Source: an uncultured Lachnospiraceae bacterium
GTDB taxonomy: Bacteria; Bacillota; Clostridia; Lachnospirales; Lachnospiraceae
Direction of reading: 5' to 3'
Length of the DNA: 48,312 nt
Assembly (NCBI GenBank): GCA_902489645.1
Contig: CABUAW010000013.1
Span: 1 to 48,312, forward strand
The position numbers were made by a program, and so were the translations under genes. The notes under the pieces are model-generated. The model ran no database searches, was not told where the DNA came from, and worked only from the letters and a program-made list of their open reading frames with translations. Position 1 is the stretch's first letter, and each line of letters starts with the position of its first letter. This document shows, piece by piece, positions 1 through 6,707 of this stretch.

Positions 1-104
1 TCATAGGCGCTCACTCTGGAAATTCCCATAATGCGCCGGATGTCCGCCACGTCCAAAACCAGCGGAAGCTCGTCATAGTTATTCAATCTCTTGTTATCGC
101 TCAT
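1..104 (-). CDS. Excisionase-type HTH protein, 3' end off window
   Basis: The first 34 codons begin MSDNKRLNNYDEL and run into a helix-turn-helix region (VADIRRIMGISRVSAYE) before the window edge cuts the gene. This resembles the small DNA-binding excisionase-type proteins that precede the tyrosine integrase in Tn916-like and related conjugative elements of Clostridia. The start is the ATG at 104, preceded by GGGAGG with good spacing. The frame stays open further upstream, so a longer product is formally possible but has no better ribosome site. The integrase would be expected just outside the window on the left. The family call rests on the HTH sequence and the neighbouring element genes. 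Confidence 0.65.
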   Translation of the reverse strand, partial: MSDNKRLNNYDELPLVLDVADIRRIMGISRVSAY

Positions 105-340
105 TTTGTTCCTCCCATACTTAAAATCAGTTTCAATGCTTCCTGTTGCCGTTCTCCCCAAAAGCCGTTGTCCTAAAAGCCGCATCCCTGCGGCTGCCCC
201 ATTCCTGCGGCGTATCCCTGCATTGGTGCGCTTCATGCGTCACTTCTCCTGCCGGTCATATCCCTTTTGGACGGTCATTTGCTTGTCAAGGTACTGCATG
301 GCACTAAATTACCATGTGCAATCATCATAGCGGTTTCTCC
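105..340. other. Non-coding spacer with a small hairpin
   Basis: No convincing gene is seen between the excisionase-type gene and the promoter of the next gene. A perfect 7-bp stem with a 4-base loop (AGCCGCA at 178-184 and TGCGGCT at 189-195) is followed on the minus strand by TTTT. It could weakly terminate or attenuate transcription heading into the excisionase-type gene. Confidence 0.4.
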
Positions 341-369
341 TTGACAAAACAAGACTTCTGCGATACCAT
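341..369 (+). promoter_or_regulatory. Sigma-A-type promoter for the DUF6076-type gene
   Basis: TTGACA at 341-346 is a perfect -35 box. TACCAT at 364-369 is a fair -10 box, with exactly 17 bases between them. It lies about 60 bases before the ATG at 428 and points at that gene. Confidence 0.6.
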
Positions 370-427
370 GAGTGTAACGGATATGACTAAATTACAAAAT
401 TACCATAAGCAAAGGCAGGGGGATAGG

Positions 428-1471
428 ATGGAAACAGGATTTGTGCGGCATGAACCGTGTTATGACCGGATTTTGTTTGTCCTGACGTTGGACAGAAAGA
501 AGATGAAAGAGCGGATTTTGATTGGGGAAGAATTGCAGGTACGCTTCCGTTTACAGGGGGATAGGGATGCGGATGTTCTGTGCGATGCAACCCGTCCGCT
601 CGGTACTTTCCTTGCGGACTTTGAGCATGACCCGGATGGGGAATGGAACCGATTGGGGCTTGCTCTGCTGCGGGAAGCTCTGCACTCAAACCGCTGGAAG
701 CAGCCAGCGTTGGAGCAGGCCGCTGGTGACTTTCTCCAAAAGAAATTTGACAGCGGCGATCCTCTGCGGATGTATGCGGCTTTTCGGATTTGGAATGGTT
801 ATCTTGTAACAAGGGAATATCGGGAACGGGATAAAGCCTGTGACCGCTTTATGGATAAAATGAGCCATTTTACCATGATGTTTCAGCAGAGAAGCCCTCT
901 GCAATTTGACAGCGATACCGGCAGGCCAGAACCTTTCCATATATCAAGCCATATTTTCGGCTCCGTACCGGCAGCGGAAACACGACTTGACCTCTGGTAT
1001 CCAGACAACCGGCGCACAACAGAATGTGTTGCCGCCTATGCCACGTTTTATCCGCTGATAACCTACTATCTGAACCGCCTGAATGACTGGGGGCTGTGCT
1101 TCCGAAAATGCAAAGTCTGCGGGCGTGTTTTCCTTGCAACAAGCCAACGGTATGAGCTGTGCGGCGATAAGTGCCGGAAGAAGCAGGCGCTTCAAAATAA
1201 GCGGGAGTTTGACGAGAGGGCAAGGGAAAACAACTATGATCTGCTCTACAAAAACGAGTGCCAGAACTGGCGTAACAAGATCAATAAGGCAAAGAAAACA
1301 ACCGGCTTCTCATCTGAACGGCTGGAAGAAATGCTGACAGCGTTTGAAGCGTTCAAGAAAGAAGCACTGCAAAGGAAAAAGGCTGTCAAAGAAAAAACAG
1401 CCAGCCCGAAAGAGTTTACGGACTGGCTGTATCAGCAGAGTAATATTATCATCTCGCTGACTGACTACTGA
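428..1471 (+). CDS. DUF6076-type zinc-ribbon protein of conjugative elements
   Basis: A 347-residue soluble protein of unknown function. Near residues 224-250 it has a CxxxCxxC cluster followed by CGDKC, which looks like a treble-clef or zinc-ribbon metal site. A lysine-rich, probably helical tail follows (KKEALQRKKAVKEK). Proteins with this layout are frequent cargo of Clostridial integrative elements and are labelled DUF6076. I chose the ATG at 428 because AGGGGGA lies just before it; the frame is open further upstream to 314 but without a ribosome site. It is transcribed opposite to its neighbours from its own promoter. RNA or DNA binding is only a guess from the cysteine cluster. Confidence 0.6.
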   Translation: METGFVRHEPCYDRILFVLTLDRKKMKERILIGEELQVRFRLQGDRDADVLCDATRPLGTFLADFEHDPDGEWNRLGLALLREALHSNRWKQPALEQAAGDFLQKKFDSGDPLRMYAAFRIWNGYLVTREYRERDKACDRFMDKMSHFTMMFQQRSPLQFDSDTGRPEPFHISSHIFGSVPAAETRLDLWYPDNRRTTECVAAYATFYPLITYYLNRLNDWGLCFRKCKVCGRVFLATSQRYELCGDKCRKKQALQNKREFDERARENNYDLLYKNECQNWRNKINKAKKTTGFSSERLEEMLTAFEAFKKEALQRKKAVKEKTASPKEFTDWLYQQSNIIISLTDY

Positions 1472-1484
1472 CAAAGTGTAATTG

Positions 1485-1682
1485 TTATCGGTCAAGACGA
1501 AATTTGGATAGGCTTGCAAGCAATTTGCTTTTGATATAGTCCTCCATATCCGCATTGAAGTATCCATAAATGCGGGAGTAATATCGGATATATCCGGCAT
1601 AGTGGGAAAGAACGGCGTTGACCGCTTCCGGTTCTCCGTCAGTAGCCCGTACGATTATTTCATAGGGGAGAAGTTTACTCAT
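1485..1682 (-). CDS. Tn916 Orf8-like helix-turn-helix protein
   Basis: A 65-residue protein starting MSKLLPYEIIVRATDGE and containing AVNAVLSHYAGYIRYYS, the hallmark of the small HTH_16-type proteins that sit next to the sigma-like regulator in Tn916-family elements. In those elements the pair controls transcription of excision and transfer genes. The start ATG at 1682 has GGAGGT eight bases upstream and overlaps the end of the sigma-like gene by eight bases, so the two are translationally coupled. Length is normal for the family. Function is inferred from family and context. Confidence 0.75.
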   Translation of the reverse strand: MSKLLPYEIIVRATDGEPEAVNAVLSHYAGYIRYYSRIYGYFNADMEDYIKSKLLASLSKFRLDR

Positions 1683-2118
1683 GGGATAACACCTCCATTT
1701 CCTCGCGCAGTCGGCGCAGGTCAATATAAATATGCCGTCCGGCTGTGCTGCGTGTTCGTCCATATCGTTTGCCGATTTCCTTTTGGGTAAGGTGTTGGAA
1801 AAAGTACAGAAAGATGATTTCCTGTTCCATTTCCGGCAAAGCAGACAAGGCTGCGGCAAGGTCTGAATTGCTCAACATAACTGTCTGACCGCAGGCTGTG
1901 AACGGATATTCTTCACTGGACGGCGGCTGTGAAAAGTATTCATCTGTGGTAGAGAACGGTATATACTTTTCTTCCGATAGATATTCAAGGGAAATTTCCC
2001 GCTTCCACTTTGAACACAACATACGAGCTACGTCAATGGCAGCATGGCGAATAACAATCTTGCAAAAAGCATTGTGCGTATATTGGGTATGTTCCTGGTG
2101 GTTTTCAAACTCGGTCAT
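1675..2118 (-). CDS. Sigma-70 region 4-type regulator of an integrative element
   Basis: A 147-residue protein (from MTEFENHQEH). Its C-terminal third carries a sigma region 4-like helix-turn-helix: ALPEMEQEIIFLYFFQHLTQ followed by KEIGKRYGRTRSTAGRHIY. It corresponds to the Orf7-like sigma factor of Tn916-type elements, which activates conjugation or excision genes. The ATG at 2118 has an AGGGGGG site eight bases upstream. The same frame continues upstream without a stop into the KTR-like remnant, so a fused longer product is possible in principle. The gene overlaps the downstream Orf8-like gene. Confidence 0.75.
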   Translation of the reverse strand: MTEFENHQEHTQYTHNAFCKIVIRHAAIDVARMLCSKWKREISLEYLSEEKYIPFSTTDEYFSQPPSSEEYPFTACGQTVMLSNSDLAAALSALPEMEQEIIFLYFFQHLTQKEIGKRYGRTRSTAGRHIYIDLRRLREEMEVLSHE

Positions 2119-2335
2119 GGAAATTCCCCCCTTTCCTCCCAAAAGGGCTGTGGCTGGTTTTGCTACTCGTTGCGGAATTACATTCATTTGCTTTGCGCCG
2201 ATTAACGTTTCCTGACACTTCGGACAGAACAGCGGGAAGTTTTCAAACACCGTATCCGGGCGTATTTTTGTTTTCGTTTTGTTGCCGCAGACGGGGCATA
2301 TGTTTTTGGATAGACCATTTTTTAACCTGCTCCAT
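2119..2335 (-). pseudogene. Cysteine-rich KTR-type protein, frameshifted at the 5' end
   Basis: The frame reading NICPVCGNKTKTKIRPDT and then ENFPLFCPKCQETLI is a clear cysteine-rich KTR protein, a small zinc-ribbon protein common in conjugative elements. There is no ATG, GTG or TTG in that frame. A good ATG lies at 2335, reading MEQVKKW, but in another frame. Removing one base from the A6 run (T6 at 2318-2323 on the plus strand) would join them as MEQVKNGLSKNICPVC. The gene is therefore either broken by a one-base slip or decoded by slippage. Its frame also runs without a stop into the sigma-like gene. Confidence 0.6.
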
Positions 2336-2347
2336 AGATATTTCGCC

Positions 2348-2719
2348 CTATTTCAGCCCCTTGCAAAGAGGGATTAAACAAAGGAGCAGGACAATACCAA
2401 TCAACCCCACAACGATGCCCCAAATCAAAAGACCTTCCCATACCATCGCCATGCACATTCCAACGCCAAAGGCTAATGCGCCGACAATACTTAATGCAAT
2501 CACACCGACTGTTTTTCGGGAAAGTGTGATTGGGGGCTTGCCTTGCATTTTTCTACGAACTATCAGCATGATGAGCAGAACAACGATACCGATTGCGCCG
2601 ACAATCACGCCCTGCTGAAATGCGTTCCATTCAGAAACCAAACACATACACATTCCCAGAGCGAATAAAATCCCGCCGACAGTCCCCATGAGCAGCGAAG
2701 CAAAGTTTTCTTTCTTCAT
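2348..2719 (-). CDS. Small four-helix membrane protein of a TetR-linked module
   Basis: A 123-residue integral membrane protein with about four hydrophobic segments arranged as two similar halves. Each half has an FALGMCMCL- or AFGVGMCMAM-type helix followed by GIVVLL or GIVLLL. The internal similarity suggests duplication of a two-helix unit. It overlaps the upstream gene by four bases (ATGA), so the two are co-translated. Together with the divergent TetR gene they form a compact module. The substrate or partner is unknown; a role in membrane stress or small-molecule export is only a guess. Confidence 0.6.
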   Translation of the reverse strand: MKKENFASLLMGTVGGILFALGMCMCLVSEWNAFQQGVIVGAIGIVVLLIMLIVRRKMQGKPPITLSRKTVGVIALSIVGALAFGVGMCMAMVWEGLLIWGIVVGLIGIVLLLCLIPLCKGLK

Positions 2720-2955
2720 TCGTTCTTTCCCCCATTCTCTTGCGATTTACCCGTAATGCGTCTGCGGGCTTCCTCGGTGCTTTCGCCGTCCTCAGCAAAA
2801 AAAGTGTCAATGAATTTATCCTCCACTTTTTTATAGCCGGACACAACGCCATCCTCAATTTTTTTGTAGCCGGACACAACACCGTCCTCGATTTTCTTGT
2901 ACCCACCTACTACGGCAGTTTCGATTTTTTTGTTTGCTTCTTTGATTTTAGACAT
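2716..2955 (-). CDS. Small repeat-containing cytoplasmic protein, unknown
   Basis: A 79-residue charged protein. Residues 10-45 contain three near-copies of an 11-residue unit of the type GGYKKIEDGVV/SGYKKIEDGVV/SGYKKVEDKFI. These probably form an amphipathic or coiled helix. I chose the ATG at 2955 because GGAGG sits nine bases before it; the upstream ATG at 2970 lies before that site. It is the first gene of a two-gene operon with the membrane protein and is divergent from a TetR regulator. It may associate with the membrane partner, but no function is established. Confidence 0.6.
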   Translation of the reverse strand: MSKIKEANKKIETAVVGGYKKIEDGVVSGYKKIEDGVVSGYKKVEDKFIDTFFAEDGESTEEARRRITGKSQENGGKNE

Positions 2956-2968
2956 TTTGATTACCTCC

Positions 2969-3062
2969 ATTATCTCAACACTTGTTTGTGTTTCTGATTT
3001 ATAGTATAATTCTCAAAGACGGTAAAAACAATCATCAATATCAGCACATTTGTTGAGATAAT
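2969..3062. promoter_or_regulatory. Divergent regulatory region with a 12-bp inverted repeat
   Basis: ATTATCTCAACA at 2969-2980 and TGTTGAGATAAT at 3051-3062 are perfect inverted copies flanking the divergent promoters. A second short palindrome, AACAC-6 bases-GTGTT, lies just inside the left arm. TATAAT-like boxes lie between. The layout fits operators of the adjacent TetR repressor that control both directions. Confidence 0.5.
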
Positions 3063-3072
3063 GAGGGGTAGT

Positions 3073-3606
3073 ATGAATACAGCAAACAATAAGCGCAGGA
3101 GAGAGTCGAAAAAGAGAATTGAAAACGCTCTTGTCAAACTGCTACAACAGCACGAATTAAACCAAATCAGTGTGACAGAAATCTGTAAAATCGCAGAGGT
3201 AAACCGAACAACATTCTATGCGAATTATATCGACATCTTTGATTTAGCCGACGCAGTACAGAAAAGCATGGAAGAAGAAGTTTTGGGTTTGTACCACGAA
3301 GAAATGGCAAAAGGTCAAGGCAGCAATGATTTCTTGAAATTGTTTCGTCACATCAAGGAAAATCCTATTTTCTACAAAATATACTTCAAGCTGAATGTTG
3401 GCGGAAAGTTCCGTTTCGCCGGATATGACATGGAGCAGGCAATGTCCCGATATGGCAATCAATATATCGACTATCATATTGAGTTTTTCGGGAACGGTCT
3501 GAACGCTGTAATAAAAAAATGGCTGGAGAATGATTGCCGGGAAACACCTGAAGAAATCTTCTCAATTATTCAAACAGAATATATATGGGGCGGCTATCGG
3601 GAATGA
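3073..3606 (+). CDS. TetR/AcrR-family transcriptional regulator
   Basis: A 177-residue regulator. The N-terminal TetR helix-turn-helix is clear: KKRIENALVKLLQQ, then ISVTEICKIAEVNRTTFYANY at about residues 33-55. A mostly helical ligand or dimer domain follows. I prefer the ATG at 3073, which follows GAGGGGT, over the one at 3061. It is divergent from the small membrane-protein operon and shares a 12-bp inverted repeat region with it, so it probably represses that operon and itself. The inducer is unknown. Confidence 0.75.
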   Translation: MNTANNKRRRESKKRIENALVKLLQQHELNQISVTEICKIAEVNRTTFYANYIDIFDLADAVQKSMEEEVLGLYHEEMAKGQGSNDFLKLFRHIKENPIFYKIYFKLNVGGKFRFAGYDMEQAMSRYGNQYIDYHIEFFGNGLNAVIKKWLENDCRETPEEIFSIIQTEYIWGGYRE

Positions 3607-3726
3607 TTGCGTTGCCCTCTGCCTTTACGGAATAGCGGCAGGGCGGCTGTTCTTATCTTATTTATGCTTGCTTCTTTATGTAACAAGAGCATTGGCGCAG
3701 GGTACAAATTTCCCATTCATAAAACG

Positions 3727-3760
3727 GGCGGCAGCTTCCTTTCTTTAGGAAGTTGCCGCC
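3727..3760 (+). terminator. Intrinsic terminator after the TetR gene
   Basis: A 13-bp stem (GGCGGCAGCTTCC and GGAAGTTGCCGCC, one G-U pair) with an 8-base loop, followed by a T-rich stretch. Confidence 0.7.
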
Positions 3761-3810
3761 TTATCGCATTTCATATTTATTTTTTGTCATTTCAAGGCTC
3801 TTTCAAAAAT

Positions 3811-3830
3811 GGTGTAGTAGTGGTGTAGTA
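3811..3830 (+). repeat. Tandem GGTGTAGTA repeat
   Basis: Two exact copies of GGTGTAGTA at 3811-3819 and 3822-3830, with an 11-base period. They resemble, in motif and spacing, the GTAGTA boxes 240 bases further on. Confidence 0.6.
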
Positions 3831-4013
3831 AGTGCCTCTCTTCTTCATGAAACCATTGATTTTACAGGCTTTTTCAGGACTTCTCAAGATACTGCCGTGG
3901 CAGATGAAAAGTACTTTAATCATGTTTTTCTCCTATCACGAAATGCCAGGATATGCCCATAAATGCAAGGTTTTATGCGGTTTTCCGGCAATCGTGTTTC
4001 TATTTTAATATCT

Positions 4014-4054
4014 ACACAATAGCACCTATCTTGGCATAAGTAGGCATATTGTGT
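4014..4054. repeat. Nested palindrome
   Basis: Outer arms ACACAATA (4014-4021) and TATTGTGT (4047-4054) enclose inner arms CCTA (4025-4028) and TAGG (4041-4044). A stem-loop or a dimeric protein site is likely. There is no T-run, so it is not a standard terminator. Confidence 0.55.
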
Positions 4055-4062
4055 GCGTCAAT

Positions 4063-4101
4063 CGTAGTAAAAACGTAGTAGAAATTCGTAGTTCTTACTA
4101 C
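4063..4101 (+). repeat. Phased CGTAGTA boxes
   Basis: CGTAGTA at 4063-4069 and 4074-4080, CGTAGTT at 4087-4093 and an inverted TTACTAC at 4095-4101. Spacings of 11 and 13 bases place them roughly on one face of the helix, as in arm-type integrase sites or iterons. Confidence 0.5.
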
Positions 4102-4119
4102 TCTTGTTCGTGGCAGGGT

Positions 4120-4209
4120 GGGTTCACTTTTTCTCTTTTAATCTACAGGAGGGTTCAAACTTACTCTGCCTGGGTTCATTTTTCTTTTAAGGGTGTTCAC
4201 CTTTTAACA
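4120..4209 (-). mobile_element. Possible end of an IS21-type insertion sequence
   Basis: On the minus strand the segment begins TGTTAAAAGGTGAACACCC and carries four spaced copies of a TGAACCC/GTGAACA-type motif. Multiple internal repeats behind a TG...CA tip are typical of IS21-family ends. No istA or istB coding sequence is present, so this would be a relic or solo end. The identification is from memory of family structure and is tentative. Confidence 0.35.
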
Positions 4210-4388
4210 ATAAACGCCTTTGGCTTGAATTATACCATAGCGGCTGCTTCTTTTCCATCATAAAAGCAGCCGGCAGGAAATCTCTGGCCGACTGCATATA
4301 ATACATTTTTTTGTTACTATTTGAATTTTAACTCTGATGAAAACTGAAATTTTTAAGTGCAAATTTCTAATTCATGCTACTATCTCTC

Positions 4389-4751
4389 CTAGATAGTAAA
4401 TGCAAAAATCATGTGTGCAATAAGAAGAATTGTAAGAATAACAGAACCAATTCTATGCATCTTCATCCATGTTTTTTTATGATTTTTCTTATGCATACAA
4501 GTAAGACAAACATACACAGCACTGCTCAATAAAAGGATACCTGAAATGATTGCCGCAATATGGTTCATGCTTATTACGAGCGAAATAATTCCGTGTGCTA
4601 AGCCTGTTACAAACATTACAATAGCAAACGATTTATGTAATTTGCTAAATGTACGATTCAGTTTTTTAATCTTACTTTTTCTTACTACGAATTTCATCAA
4701 CAGCAATATACTAAAGCCCAATGAAATCCATGCTAACCAATGTGATACCAT
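4389..4751 (-). CDS. Small four-helix membrane protein, possible haem b type
   Basis: A 120-residue protein with four predicted membrane helices and short basic loops. Histidines lie at both ends of helix 2 (KLHKSFAIVMF...LAHGI) and of helix 4 (MHRIGSVIL...LIAHM), each pair about 15 residues apart. This is the pattern of a bis-histidine b-type cytochrome fold (cytochrome b561/ferric-reductase or DUF4405-like). That assignment is an inference from the histidine spacing. The start has GGAGG upstream. It lies 64 bases after the acyltransferase gene in the same direction and may be co-transcribed with it. Confidence 0.55.
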   Translation of the reverse strand: MVSHWLAWISLGFSILLLMKFVVRKSKIKKLNRTFSKLHKSFAIVMFVTGLAHGIISLVISMNHIAAIISGILLLSSAVYVCLTCMHKKNHKKTWMKMHRIGSVILTILLIAHMIFAFTI

Positions 4752-4815
4752 TTATTATTTCCTCCGTCAACTTCAGATCTTCTGTTACTTTCAAACTCTC
4801 CGTAAGACGGAAATT

Positions 4816-5349
4816 TCAATGTAACTTGTTAAACTCAGCCACCCGTTCTTCATCTACTTTCATAATTTCTTCACCAGAAATCATATTACGATTAAACACC
4901 AAATCATAATTGGAGTCTTTCGGTTTGTATTGATTAATACCGTATGCAATGCTGTTTTCAGGAATGTCTTTTGTAATGATAGCTCCAGCCCCAATTACAG
5001 TATTTTTGCCAATTATAACTGGACCTAAAATTTTTGCACCATCGGAAACAATAACATTTTCAGCGAGAATAGGACTTCCAACATTTTCCCATTTTCCTGT
5101 TATTTTATTAAATTTCATATTTGAGCCGAGTGTAACATTTTGATAGATAACAACACCTTTACAGATTTTTGCAGCAACAATCGTACATCCTCGTGCGTGA
5201 TGTGCAAATAGAACGCTCTTATCCATATCTGGACAATGAATCTCACAGCAATAGTATTTTTCTAATAATTCGGCTGCCTTTCTTTGCTTTGTTTTATCTT
5301 CCGAAAAGCAATTCAAGTTTAATAATTCCTCAAAATTCATATTCTCCAT
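4816..5349 (-). CDS. Hexapeptide-repeat acyltransferase, serine acetyltransferase-like
   Basis: A 177-residue protein. Residues 60-150 form a left-handed beta-helix of hexapeptide repeats (IVAAKICKGVVIYQNVTLGS, then ILAENVIVSDGAKILGPVII). The GAGAIITKDIPENSIAYG ending is typical of CysE-type O-acetyltransferases. The long alpha-helical N-terminal domain of classical CysE is missing, so substrate is uncertain: serine, another alcohol or a sugar. The ATG at 5349 is preceded by GAGGG; the in-frame TTG at 5412 only overlaps the preceding gene. It follows the CDF exporter gene by 59 bases on the same strand. Confidence 0.65.
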   Translation of the reverse strand: MENMNFEELLNLNCFSEDKTKQRKAAELLEKYYCCEIHCPDMDKSVLFAHHARGCTIVAAKICKGVVIYQNVTLGSNMKFNKITGKWENVGSPILAENVIVSDGAKILGPVIIGKNTVIGAGAIITKDIPENSIAYGINQYKPKDSNYDLVFNRNMISGEEIMKVDEERVAEFNKLH

Positions 5350-5408
5350 GGGTTTTCCCTCACAAATGTCAGATTTTCTATTTGGATTTCGTGAAACGCC
5401 ATTGCATT

Positions 5409-6299
5409 TCAATGAGTTGTTGCCTGTTCATAAAGCGGACTGTATAGAGTAAGTTCTATATTCATGGTATCTTTGCAGAATTGAACCACATCATCTACGG
5501 TTTTACGCAACGCATCTATGTCGCAACTTTTTACAAAGTAAACTTCTGCGATTGCAACCTTTTTATCGGGTCCATAATCATGAATAGTAATTCCTTCCAC
5601 GCTTTCTATCTCTGCACATTCAGAAAGAATTTCCCGCAGTTCGTTTTCTGTTTTCCGATTTGCCCCTTCCCCCAATAGTAGAGTCAGGTTTTCACGGAAT
5701 CCATCCCATCCAGAAAGGAAAATATACACCGCCATCATCAGTCCTAAAATTCCATCCAACGGCAGGTTGGTACAAGGCATAATGCAAAGGCCTGCCAGAG
5801 TCAGTATAGAAATACAGGCATCACTTAGGCTATCCTTTCTCACCGCATCAAGGGCAGGGGAGTTCAATTCTTTGTTCTTTTTCTGATAGTAAAACATGAT
5901 CCCAAACTTTACTAAAATGCTAAGTATAAGAACAGCTACTGCCAACATTGAGACCGAAATCGTTTCCGGACGGAATATACGCATTACTGCCTCTTTTCCT
6001 ACGCTGATTCCCGTGCCCAAAATCATCAGCGAGATCAGAAATCCGGTCACATATTCAATCCGACCATGTCCGTAAGGGTGCATTTCATCTTCTCCACTTG
6101 CTTCCATCCGAAAGCTTATAATCGTCAACAGTGCTGAAATACTATCCGCCAGATTGTTCGCTCCATCTGCCAGGATAATGATGCTGTTGCTAATAGTACC
6201 GATAAAAAATTTTGCAACCGCTAGAATCAGATTACAGCTCAAACCAAAAATTCCCGCTTTTGTCCCTTCCTGACTCCGTCGCATTTCCTCATGCTTCAT
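5409..6299 (-). CDS. Cation diffusion facilitator, probable Mn2+ exporter
   Basis: A 296-residue CDF antiporter with six membrane helices and a C-terminal cytoplasmic metal-binding domain from about residue 205. The transport site reads NNLAD in helix 2 and DSLSD in helix 5, giving an Asn-Asp-Asp-Asp set. This matches the NDDD tetrad reported for streptococcal MntE and differs from the His-containing sites of zinc exporters. The mntR-type frame ends ten bases inside the start of this gene, so regulator and transporter are coupled, which supports manganese. The ATG at 6299 has AAGGGG upstream. Expected action is proton-coupled metal efflux from the cytoplasm. Confidence 0.8.
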   Translation of the reverse strand: MKHEEMRRSQEGTKAGIFGLSCNLILAVAKFFIGTISNSIIILADGANNLADSISALLTIISFRMEASGEDEMHPYGHGRIEYVTGFLISLMILGTGISVGKEAVMRIFRPETISVSMLAVAVLILSILVKFGIMFYYQKKNKELNSPALDAVRKDSLSDACISILTLAGLCIMPCTNLPLDGILGLMMAVYIFLSGWDGFRENLTLLLGEGANRKTENELREILSECAEIESVEGITIHDYGPDKKVAIAEVYFVKSCDIDALRKTVDDVVQFCKDTMNIELTLYSPLYEQATTH

Positions 6300-6707
6300 A
6301 AGCACCCCTTCTTCCTACATCGAACCTCAATTTTTCAAAGGTATCATCACTGATAACATGTTCCAACCGGCATGCCTCTCTGTCAGCCTGTGCCTGATCA
6401 ACACCTGCCTCCACCAACTGTGCGTTAAAGAAACAGTATTTTTCATAGGTTAGTTCGGCAATTCTGCGTCCCGATTCGGTTAAAAGCAGATTGCCGCCTT
6501 TCTCTCTGCTTAGATACCCCCTTCTTCCAGCAAAGCAACAGCATGGCTGATACTGGGCTTGGAGTAATTAAGAAATTCTGCAAGAGCCACACACCGGACA
6601 ATTCCCGTCCTCCGATGTAGCAACAGGATCGCTTTCAGATAATCCTCAGAGGAAGCGCTGACTTTGGACGGTTTTGTTCCATCATCTTCTTTTATCATAA
6701 ATTTCAT
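6289..6707 (-). pseudogene. mntR: mntR-type DtxR-family repressor, frameshifted
   Basis: The first 65 codons encode a DtxR/MntR winged helix (EDYLKAILLLHRRTGIVRC...LNYSKPSISHAVALLEEGG) and then stop. The missing continuation is present in another frame: YLSREKGGNLLLTESGRRIA, then KYCFFNAQLVEAGV and a metal-binding RLEHVISDD segment, ending inside the CDF gene. Adding one G to the G5 run at 6517-6521 restores a full protein of about 140 residues. As written, the repressor loses its dimerisation and metal-sensing half, so the exporter would be unregulated. A homopolymer sequencing error is equally possible. The start is the ATG at 6707 or the one at 6698. Confidence 0.75.

Larger units (their letters stand above)
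3761..4388. other. Structured non-coding region between accessory modules
   Basis: No gene with a ribosome site and codon-like composition is seen here on either strand. The stretch contains tandem and phased GTAGTA repeats, a nested palindrome, repeated GGGTTCA motifs that end in TTTTAACA, and an 8-bp stem (GGCTGCTT at 4242-4249 and AAGCAGCC at 4264-4271). These suggest remnants of mobile-element ends and recombinase or initiator binding sites. Confidence 0.45.

Noticed and set aside
3607..3962. Short plus-strand open frames after the TetR gene
   Set aside because: They run across the terminator stem, lack ribosome sites and look unlike proteins.
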